From an uncultured Enterorhabdus sp. (GTDB taxonomy: Bacteria > Actinomycetota > Coriobacteriia > Coriobacteriales > Eggerthellaceae): a DNA stretch of 57,409 nucleotides. Below are positions 43,856 through 50,970 of the stretch, one piece after another. The stretch lies in NCBI GenBank assembly GCA_947649205.1, contig CANSQM010000017.1, positions 1 to 57,409 of the forward strand, read 5' to 3'. The notes under the pieces were generated by a model that did not search any database, was not told where the DNA came from, and was given only the letters and a program-made list of their open reading frames with translations. Positions within the stretch are counted from its first letter, which is position 1; each line of letters begins with the position of its first letter. The position numbers were made by a program, and so were the translations under genes.

Positions 43856-46825
43856 ATGCGAAGGAAACTGAACACCACCCGGCGCGGCTTCATGAAGCTC
43901 TCGGCCGTCGTCGCGGGCGCGGCGGCGCTCGCGGGGCCTGCGCTGAAGGCGGGGAGCGCTTTGGCGGATACCGGCGAGGGAGCCCCCATGGGCGAGGTGA
44001 AGCGCGTGCGCACCGCCTGCCGCGGCTGCGGCAAGATGGAATGCGGCGTGTGGGTGACCGTGCGCGACGGCCGGGCCATCAAGATCGAGGGCGACGAGTC
44101 GGCCTATCAGTCCAACGGCAACTGCTGCACGAAATCCCAGGCGTCCATCCAGGCCGCCTATCACCCCGACCGGCTGCTCTACCCTCTGAAGCGCACCAAC
44201 CCCAAGGGCGATGACCCCGGCTGGGTGCGCATCAGTTGGGACGAGGCCATCAAGACGGCCCATCAGAAGTTCACCGAGATTCAGGAGCGCTACGGCGGCG
44301 AATCCATCATGACTATGACGGGCACGTCTCGTTTCTGGGGCATGGGCGCCGGGCGCCTCGGGGGCCTTTACGGCTCCGTCAACGGTCACGGCGCCGCCCA
44401 GATCTGCAAGGGCATCCGCCGCGATGCCGGCTCGCTCACCATTGAGAACGGCATCTTCTTCAACGAGACCGTGGGCTTCCCGAAGGTCTACGTCCAGTGG
44501 GGCACTTCCCCGTCGCTTTCCAACTACGACGACACGTGCCGCACCATCTCCGAGACCATTGCCCGCTGCGAGACCTACATCCTCATCGACCCCCGCATCA
44601 ACAACGAGGGCCACGAGGCCGACATCCATCTGGCCCTGCGCCCCGGCACCGACGGGGCCATGGCGCTCGGCTGGACCCACCTGGTCATGAAGAACGGCTG
44701 GGAGGATCACGAGTTCTGCACCCGCTGGTCCAACGGCCCCTTCCTGTACTGCGAGGAGCTGGACATCAACGACCAGCCCTTCCATACCGGCAAGTTCACC
44801 AAGGGCAACGGCCTCGATGTGAAGACGCGCCTTTTGCGCGAGTGCGATCTGGTGGAGGGCGGCTCGGTGTCCCGCTTCATGGTGTGGGACAGCCTCAATA
44901 ACTGCCTGACCTACTTCGATGCCGATGAGTCTGTCGGCCTGTGGGAAGGGGAGCGGGAACACCACCGTCCCACTACCTTCACCGACTACGTGCGCCCCTC
45001 CGGCGACATACGCGGCGACGGCAGCGACGGCGATGTGTCCGGCCGCATTCCCGATCCGGTGCAGTTCGAGATCGACCGCGAGCCGGAGCTGTGGTACGAG
45101 GGCGAGGTGACCCTGAAGGACGGTCGCACCGTGAAGGTGAAGTCCGTCTGGCAGAAGTACTGGGACGACGTGGTCTCCAAGTACACCCCCGAGTACACCG
45201 CCGAGATCTGCGATGTGGATCCGGCTCTCATCGAGGCGGCTGTGGAGGCCTGGGCCGGCCAGCGCTTCGACCCCCGCTTCGCCAACGGCGGCCTGCACTA
45301 CCAGCTGGCCCCCGAGCAGTGCGGCAACTCTCTCCAGAACTTCCGCGCCCTCGGCATCCTGTCGGCCATGGTGGGGGCCTACGACGCCCCGGCGGGCAAC
45401 CGGGGCATGACCCGCGTGCCGGTGGATGCCGGCGGTGTGGCTGTGCCGGCGAACAACGAGCGCCCCAAAGAGAAGCCCCTCGAGTTCGTGGAGGTGTTCG
45501 ACAAGAAGGCCAACATCGCCTGCGCCGAGGAGTTCCCCCTGACCCGCTGGACGGCCCGCACCGACGCCAAGAGCTGCTGGGTGGCCGCCCTGGAGGGCAA
45601 GCCCTATCCCATTCGCGGCTGCATCGCCGTCACGGGCGACTTCATGAACCAGTCCAACGCCACCTACGCCTGGGAGGCCCTGAAGTCCATGGACTTCTTC
45701 GTGGACATGGATCTGTGGCACCATCCCATGACCGAGATGGCCGACATCAAGCTGCCGGCCCAGCATTGGCTGGAAATCCCCGGCTTCGCCCGCATCTCCC
45801 AGGGCGCCCACGGGGCCTACGGCGCCAACGTGAACTGCATCGCCCCTCCCGGTGAGGCGATGTTCGAAGTGGAGGCGGCGGCTCTGTGGTACAAGGAGGC
45901 CGGCAAGCCCCTCTACAACCCCGAAACGGGCGACGCCTGGGGCCCGGTCACGCGCTACATGGACTACTGCGTGAAGGGCACCGGCATGACCGGCGAGGAG
46001 TTTCTCGAGAAGTTCGCCGAGCAGGGCTGGTTCCGTGCCAAGGATGATTATCCGGAGGTATGGGGCACCTACAAGCGGTATCTCACCGGCGAGCTGCGCC
46101 AGGTGGACGGCATGCAGTACGTGGAAGGCGACCATATGCCCGGCATGCCCGTGCCCTGCATGAAGATGGAGATCTGGTCTACCATCATGGAGACCTACCT
46201 GAGTCCGGAGACCCGGGGCCTGCCGGAGCGCCTCAAGGACTACGCGCCCTCGGAGATCTGCTTCCCCGAGTACAAGGAGCCGCCGCTCTCGCCGGTGAGC
46301 ACTCCCGAGCTCATGGAGGAATACCCGTTCAATATGACGACGGGCCGCCGCAATCCGGTGTACTTCCATTCCGAGCATCGCCAGCTGCCCTGGTGCCGCG
46401 AGCAGTGGCCGGCGCCGCGCATGGAGATCAATCCCGCCGACGCCGACGCCCTCGGCATCAGCCAGGGCGACTGGGTATGGATCGAATCGAAGGACGGCAA
46501 GGTGCGCCAGGTGGCCGATTTGTACCATGGCATCAAACCGGGCATCATCAACACCGAGCATAACTGGTGGCTGCCGGAGCTGTCCGCCCCCACCCACGGC
46601 TGGGATCTGGTCAGCATCAACGCGCTGGTGGATAAAGAGGCCCAAGACCCCTTCACCGGCTCGTCCCAGCTGCGCGCCTATCCCGTGAAAGTGTACAAGG
46701 CCACGCCGGAGAACTCGCCCTTCGGGAACCCCTGCCCGTGCGATACGGACGGAACGCCCTGCATCTGCGACGCCTCCGATCCGCGCCTGCGCGAGTGGCT
46801 ACCGACCTACGAGGGGAGGGAGTAG
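43856..46825 (+). CDS. Tat-exported molybdopterin oxidoreductase, catalytic subunit
   Basis: A 989-residue bis-MGD enzyme of the DMSO reductase superfamily. It has a Tat leader (TTRRGFMKLSAVV, about 7-19; likely cleavage after ALA), an Fe-S site with Cys55, Cys58, Cys63 and Cys90, and a possible molybdenum ligand in GHGAAQICKG. The C-terminal molybdopterin domain contains MEINPADADALGISQGDWVWIES. Size, context and features fit the large gut-actinobacterial reductase/dehydroxylase group, which includes catechol dehydroxylases of Eggerthella and Gordonibacter, but a substrate cannot be assigned. GAGAGGAGAGGG precedes the ATG. It forms an operon with the Fe-S subunit 3 nt downstream. Confidence 0.9.
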   Translation: MRRKLNTTRRGFMKLSAVVAGAAALAGPALKAGSALADTGEGAPMGEVKRVRTACRGCGKMECGVWVTVRDGRAIKIEGDESAYQSNGNCCTKSQASIQAAYHPDRLLYPLKRTNPKGDDPGWVRISWDEAIKTAHQKFTEIQERYGGESIMTMTGTSRFWGMGAGRLGGLYGSVNGHGAAQICKGIRRDAGSLTIENGIFFNETVGFPKVYVQWGTSPSLSNYDDTCRTISETIARCETYILIDPRINNEGHEADIHLALRPGTDGAMALGWTHLVMKNGWEDHEFCTRWSNGPFLYCEELDINDQPFHTGKFTKGNGLDVKTRLLRECDLVEGGSVSRFMVWDSLNNCLTYFDADESVGLWEGEREHHRPTTFTDYVRPSGDIRGDGSDGDVSGRIPDPVQFEIDREPELWYEGEVTLKDGRTVKVKSVWQKYWDDVVSKYTPEYTAEICDVDPALIEAAVEAWAGQRFDPRFANGGLHYQLAPEQCGNSLQNFRALGILSAMVGAYDAPAGNRGMTRVPVDAGGVAVPANNERPKEKPLEFVEVFDKKANIACAEEFPLTRWTARTDAKSCWVAALEGKPYPIRGCIAVTGDFMNQSNATYAWEALKSMDFFVDMDLWHHPMTEMADIKLPAQHWLEIPGFARISQGAHGAYGANVNCIAPPGEAMFEVEAAALWYKEAGKPLYNPETGDAWGPVTRYMDYCVKGTGMTGEEFLEKFAEQGWFRAKDDYPEVWGTYKRYLTGELRQVDGMQYVEGDHMPGMPVPCMKMEIWSTIMETYLSPETRGLPERLKDYAPSEICFPEYKEPPLSPVSTPELMEEYPFNMTTGRRNPVYFHSEHRQLPWCREQWPAPRMEINPADADALGISQGDWVWIESKDGKVRQVADLYHGIKPGIINTEHNWWLPELSAPTHGWDLVSINALVDKEAQDPFTGSSQLRAYPVKVYKATPENSPFGNPCPCDTDGTPCICDASDPRLREWLPTYEGRE

Positions 46826-46828
46826 GCT

Positions 46829-47488
46829 ATGACCCGGTACGCCATCATCACCGACTTGAACAAGTGCGTCGGCTGCCTGTCCTGCTCAGTGGCCTGCAAG
46901 GCTGTGAACAACGTGCCCATCGGCAATTTCTGGAACAAGGTGCTGAGAATCGGCCCGAACCCCGCCTACGAGGGGGCGACCGTGCCCGATGTGGAAATGT
47001 ACTTCCTTCCCGTGACCTGCCAGCATTGCCAGAACCCCGCCTGCGTATCCGTGTGCCCCACCGGCGCCTCCCACGTGCTCGCCGACGGCACCGTGCAGAT
47101 CGACAAGAGCAAGTGCATCGGCTGCCAGTTCTGCGCCATGGCCTGCCCCTACGGCGTGCGCTACCTCAACGAGGAGGAGCGCGTCGTGGAGAAGTGCACG
47201 CTCTGCGAGCAGCAGACTGCCCAGGGCGAGCTGCCCCAGTGCGTGGCCCAGTGCGGTGCCCGCGCCCGCTTCTTCGGCGATCTGGAGGCTGGCTACGAAT
47301 CGTTTGTGGCGCCGGGCCGCGTGCTCGAGTACGAGGCCACCTACGACGACGTGCACAATGCTCGCGTGTCCATGTTGGAGTGTGTCCGCGATTTCGACGA
47401 GAGTCAGGTCTATCACCTGCCCCAAGTCGGCAACGGCCCGTCGTGCGCCTATATCCTGCGCGATATGACGTGGCAGGGAGAGGAGTAA
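46829..47488 (+). CDS. 4Fe-4S ferredoxin-type electron-transfer subunit
   Basis: A 219-residue DmsB/NrfC-like protein with four cysteine groups: CVGCLSCSVAC (about 12-22), CQHCQNPACVSVC (about 64-76), CIGCQFCAMAC (about 96-106) and CTLCEQQ...CVAQC (about 123-141). A C-terminal extension of about 65 residues lacks cysteine clusters. It carries electrons to the catalytic subunit encoded immediately upstream. The next gene, 2 nt away, is the remnant of a membrane anchor. Confidence 0.93.
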   Translation: MTRYAIITDLNKCVGCLSCSVACKAVNNVPIGNFWNKVLRIGPNPAYEGATVPDVEMYFLPVTCQHCQNPACVSVCPTGASHVLADGTVQIDKSKCIGCQFCAMACPYGVRYLNEEERVVEKCTLCEQQTAQGELPQCVAQCGARARFFGDLEAGYESFVAPGRVLEYEATYDDVHNARVSMLECVRDFDESQVYHLPQVGNGPSCAYILRDMTWQGEE

Positions 47489-47490
47489 GT

Positions 47491-47853
47491 ATGGAACTGC
47501 AATGGCCCCTGATTCTGTTCACCACGTTTGTGGCGTGGTCGGCCGGGCTCTTCGGCACTCAGGGCGTGGCGGCGCTGGCCGGTGAGGGCCGACGGGCCCA
47601 GATGCCCGCGCTCATCGCCTCGGCGGTCAACGTCGTACTGACGGGGGCTTACCTCTTCGCCATGGAGGCGGCCGGCGCTTCCTACACCGAGGTCGGCTAC
47701 TACTTCGACCCCACCCGCCCCACCCACGGCATGGGGGATATGGCCGCGCTCTCGCCCCTTGCCCTGGCGGGCCCGTCTGCCCTCGCGAACGGGCCTCTGT
47801 GCTTTTTCCCGAGAGGATGTGCCGAACTCGTGGCCGTACTTCCGCGATGCTAA
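47491..47853 (+). pseudogene. Truncated DmsC-like membrane anchor
   Basis: A 120-codon frame starting MELQWPLILFTTFVAWSAGLFGTQGVAAL, the usual N-terminus of DmsC-type quinol-oxidising anchors, which are normally near 280 residues with eight spans. Only two or three spans remain; after about residue 92 the sequence becomes unlike the family and runs through an intrinsic terminator (47769-47807) before stopping. This suggests loss of the 3' two thirds by deletion. RBS GGGAGAGGAG is intact, so a stub may still be made. Confidence 0.7.
47769..47807 (+). terminator. Intrinsic terminator of the molybdoenzyme operon
   Basis: GGCCCGT (47770-47776) pairs with ACGGGCC (47789-47795), with one extra G-U pair, and is followed by CTGTGCTTTTT. 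It lies inside the 3' part of the truncated anchor frame. Confidence 0.75.
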
Positions 47854-47857
47854 AATG
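47849..47857 (+). promoter_or_regulatory. Extended -10 of the penicillin-binding protein gene
   Basis: TGCTAAAAT, 29 nt before the GTG start at 47887, with no evident -35. It is placed after the terminator of the preceding operon. Confidence 0.5.
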
Positions 47858-47886
47858 GCGATCACCTATAACGATGGAGGTATTTC

Positions 47887-50097
47887 GTGGGTTCACGTGC
47901 AATGAAGCGCCGCAACGGCACTCGGACGAAGAACAAGAAGGCGCCGATCCTCGGTATCATATCGGTAATCGTGCTGGCCATCGCCGCTGCCGTATTCGGG
48001 GTGTACACCCTGTGCAACTCCTGGCTGGAGGACCTTCCCGACTACCAGAACGCCGATGCCTACAACTCGGCCCAGCCCACCTACGTCTACGCATCCGACG
48101 GCACCACCCTGCTCGCCGAGTTCCAGCTGGAGAACCGTGATCCCGTCACGCTGGACCAGGTCAGCGAGTATGTGCTCAAGGGCACGGTAGCCACCGAGGA
48201 CGAGCGCTTCTACAGCCACGCCGGCGTTGACTATCTCGGTGTGGCCCGCGCCCTCGTGAACAACCTCATGGGCGGCGCGTTGGAGGGCGCCTCCACCATC
48301 ACGCAGCAGTTCGTGCGCAACACCATCCTGTCCGATGAGATGCGCGACATCTCCTTCAAGCGCAAGATCCGCGAGATGTACATCTCCCAGAAGCTCGAGG
48401 AGCAGTACGCCAAAGACGAGATCCTCCTCATGTATCTGAACACCATCAACTACGGTTCCGGCGCCTACGGCATCGAGGCCGCTGCCGAGCGCTACTTCTC
48501 CAAGGATGCGAAGGATCTCACGCTGAACGAGGCGGCCACGCTCGTGGGCATTCCCCAGTCGCCCACCTACAATAACCCCATCGACTATCCCGAGAACTGT
48601 CTGAAGCGCCGCAACACGGTGCTCGACCGCATGGTGTCCAACAACGTCATCACGGCCGAGGAGGCCGAGGCGGTGAAGGCCGAGCCCATCGAGCTGAACC
48701 CCTCGGAGCCCTCCATGACCGGCATCGTGGCCTATCCCTACTTCACGAGCTACGTGCGTAACCAGCTCACCGATCCCAACGGGAAGTACGCCTATTCCAC
48801 GTCCGAGTTGTTCAAGGGCGGCTTGAAGGTCACCACTACCCTCGATATCTCGGTGCAGGAGGCCGCCGATGCCGCCGCCGCTGAGAAGGAGGAAGAGGCC
48901 GGCGAGCCCTTCGAGGTGGCCATGGCCGTCGTCGATCCCAATAACGGCTACATCGACGCTCTGGTGGGCGGCCACGACTACGAGAGCTCCCAGGTCAACA
49001 TGGCCACGGGCGAGGGCGGCTCGGGCCGCCAGGCCGGCTCGTCCTTCAAGCTGTTCACGCTGCTCGCGGCCCTCAACGAGGGCATCGACCCCGATACGCT
49101 CATCGATGCCGGCTACAAGGTGGAGCTCGAGGGTGGCCAGCCGGTGCACAACGTCAACAAGGCCGACTTCGGCACCCGCACCATCAAGAGCGCCTTCGGC
49201 GTCTCCTCCAACACCGCCTTCATCCGCCTGCTCCTCTCGGTCGGCGTCGACAAGGTCATCGAAATGGCGAAGTCCATGGGCATCACCTCCGATATGCCCG
49301 CCGTGGCCGGCCTCACCCTCGGCATCGGCTCGGTCACGCCCCTGGAGATGGCCGATGCCTACGCTACGGTGGCCAACGGCGGCGTCCACTACGATCCCGA
49401 GTGCATCGTGAAGATCGAGGATCGCAACGGCAACATCATCGTGGACAACACCGATCCCACCGGCGAGCGCGTCTTCTCCAAGGAAGTGGCCCGCGCCGCC
49501 ATCGACTGCATGGAAGTGGTTATCGACAACGGCACCGGCAAGGCGGCCCGTCCCTCCAACGGCCAGGAGGCCGGCGGCAAGACCGGCACCACCGACGATG
49601 AGAAGGACAGCTGGTTCTGCGGCATCACGCCCCAGTACGCCGTGGCCATCTGGCTCGGCGACCGCAGCGACTACACCGAGGCCGAGTCCACCCACACCAC
49701 GGCGGCCAGCGTGTTCGGCGATTTCATCGACCGCGTCATCTCCTCCGACCAGACCGAGAAGTTCTTCACGGCCGACAAGCCCCAGTACAAGAAAGATTAC
49801 CGCGACGAGGAGAATCATATCGGCGGCTACTACAGCAAGGAAAAGGACAAGGATAAGGACGAGGGCGAGGAGAAGGAGGAGGAAACCGAGGAGCCGACCG
49901 ACGAGGCCCCGGAGGGCGAGGGGGACAATGCCGTCGAGCCCACGCCGACGCCCGATCCTACCCCCACGCCGACTCCCGAGCCCACGCCGACGCCCACGCC
50001 CGACCCCGAGCCCACGCCGACGCCCGACCCCGAGCCCACGCCCGATCCGACCCCGCCGCCCGACACCGGTGGCGATGGCAGCGGCGCGACCGGCTAG
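47887..50097 (+). CDS. Class A penicillin-binding protein (bifunctional glycosyltransferase/transpeptidase)
   Basis: A 736-residue PBP1A-like cell-wall synthase. A cytoplasmic basic N-terminus and one membrane helix (about 21-43) lead to the GT51 domain with its catalytic Glu104 (ATEDERFYSHAGVD) and GASTITQQFVRN. The transpeptidase domain has SxxK at Ser385 (GSSFK), SSN (GVSSNTAF) and KTG at 565-567 (GGKTGTT). The tail is acidic/lysine-rich, then a Pro/Thr repeat built of PTPTPDP-like units up to the C-terminus, probably a wall-spanning spacer. The GTG at 47887 follows GGAGG; an ATG at 47902 is the alternative. Confidence 0.94.
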   Translation: MGSRAMKRRNGTRTKNKKAPILGIISVIVLAIAAAVFGVYTLCNSWLEDLPDYQNADAYNSAQPTYVYASDGTTLLAEFQLENRDPVTLDQVSEYVLKGTVATEDERFYSHAGVDYLGVARALVNNLMGGALEGASTITQQFVRNTILSDEMRDISFKRKIREMYISQKLEEQYAKDEILLMYLNTINYGSGAYGIEAAAERYFSKDAKDLTLNEAATLVGIPQSPTYNNPIDYPENCLKRRNTVLDRMVSNNVITAEEAEAVKAEPIELNPSEPSMTGIVAYPYFTSYVRNQLTDPNGKYAYSTSELFKGGLKVTTTLDISVQEAADAAAAEKEEEAGEPFEVAMAVVDPNNGYIDALVGGHDYESSQVNMATGEGGSGRQAGSSFKLFTLLAALNEGIDPDTLIDAGYKVELEGGQPVHNVNKADFGTRTIKSAFGVSSNTAFIRLLLSVGVDKVIEMAKSMGITSDMPAVAGLTLGIGSVTPLEMADAYATVANGGVHYDPECIVKIEDRNGNIIVDNTDPTGERVFSKEVARAAIDCMEVVIDNGTGKAARPSNGQEAGGKTGTTDDEKDSWFCGITPQYAVAIWLGDRSDYTEAESTHTTAASVFGDFIDRVISSDQTEKFFTADKPQYKKDYRDEENHIGGYYSKEKDKDKDEGEEKEEETEEPTDEAPEGEGDNAVEPTPTPDPTPTPTPEPTPTPTPDPEPTPTPDPEPTPDPTPPPDTGGDGSGATG

Positions 50098-50188
50098 GAG
50101 CCTCGGCCGTCCTTGGAATTGTTGCGATCCCGTGACGGTGCGGTTCGCGGCCGTCCCGCGACTGCTATGATGGATGATGGAATCTGAG

Positions 50189-50218
50189 AGGGCGCTGCCG
50201 ACATCGGCGGCGCCCTTT
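50189..50218 (+). terminator. Strong hairpin with TTT between the PBP and lipoprotein genes
   Basis: GGGCGCTGCCGA (50190-50201) and TCGGCGGCGCCC (50204-50215) pair over 12 bp with one T-G wobble, followed by TTT. It ends 46 nt before the lipoprotein start. A -10-like TATGAT (50166-50171) lies upstream of it, so the hairpin may instead be in the leader of the lipoprotein mRNA. Confidence 0.6.
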
Positions 50219-50263
50219 GCGAAACGAGATGGCGCCCGCGGGTGCCCGATGGGAGTGGAACCC

Positions 50264-50773
50264 ATGAACCGAAAGACAATCGCACGCATGACGGCCGCTC
50301 TGGCCGGAGTGATCTTGGCCGGCGGTCTCTTGGCCGGCTGCATGTCGCCGAACACCGGCGCCACCGACCAGCAGCAGGCCAACCGCACCTACATGACCCA
50401 GGTGAATCGAGTCATGGAGGATCTGAACGGCCGCTTGGCCGGCTTCGACGAGGCCGTGGCCCAGGGCAATCCCGTAAATATGCGCGCCAAGGCCGATGAT
50501 GCCTTCGCGGTCATCGACGATCTGGCGGCCATCGAGACCCCCGATGCCATGAAGGATCTCCAGAAGGGCTACGTCGATGGGTGCACCGCCCTCAAGGACG
50601 CGCTCAACGGCTACGTCGATCTCTACACGGAAATCGACAGCGCCACCGAGGAGCACCCCTTCGATTTCAGCACCTACGACGACCGCATCAAGTCGGTGCA
50701 GGACAAGTACAACGAGGGCATCAACGCCCTGAAGGCCGCCGATGAAGAGGCATTGAAGCTCAACGAGGACTAG
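50264..50773 (+). CDS. Predicted lipoprotein of unknown function
   Basis: A 169-residue protein with a lipoprotein signal: basic NRKTIAR, a hydrophobic stretch and lipobox LLAGC (cysteine near residue 26). The mature part is helical, acidic and without cysteines, and carries no domain I recognise. Its regular Asp/Glu-rich helices (VNRVMEDLNGRLAGFDEAVAQG) suggest a helical bundle. GGGAGTGG precedes the ATG at 50264, which I prefer over the frame start at 50174. Confidence 0.75.
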   Translation: MNRKTIARMTAALAGVILAGGLLAGCMSPNTGATDQQQANRTYMTQVNRVMEDLNGRLAGFDEAVAQGNPVNMRAKADDAFAVIDDLAAIETPDAMKDLQKGYVDGCTALKDALNGYVDLYTEIDSATEEHPFDFSTYDDRIKSVQDKYNEGINALKAADEEALKLNED

Positions 50774-50970
50774 TCTGTTCCGCTTGCCCTTGCGGGTCAA
50801 GCGGAGCGGGCCGATGCTGCGGCTCCGACAGGCACCTGCCTCTGCACCTCTGCGCTTTCCCTCACAGCCGAAGGCTGCTCGGCCGCGCATCGGCGCAGAT
50901 CCAGGCACCTGTCGGAGCCTCGCTGACTTCCTTGGGCGAACCTCTGAAGTAAGTAAAGAAGGAGAAGAGC
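50774..50970. other. Highly structured leader/intergenic region before the U32 gene
   Basis: Three nested inverted repeats fill this stretch: TCCGCTTG (50779-50786) with CAAGCGGA (50798-50805); GCCGATGC (50810-50817) with GCATCGGC (50887-50894); GGCTCCGACAGG (50821-50832) with CCTGTCGGAGCC (50908-50919). The latter two interleave, so only one can form at a time unless they make a pseudoknot. AGGCACCTG is also directly repeated. No T run follows, and no gene is evident. Confidence 0.6.

Noticed and set aside
43763..46645. A 960-residue minus-strand open frame across the large molybdoenzyme gene
   Set aside because: Antisense shadow; the plus strand carries the Tat leader, cysteine motifs and a ribosome-binding site.
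49936..50075. Short-period repeat resembling a tandem-repeat or CRISPR-like array
   Set aside because: It is the in-frame coding sequence of the Pro/Thr-rich tail of the penicillin-binding protein, without spacer-repeat structure.
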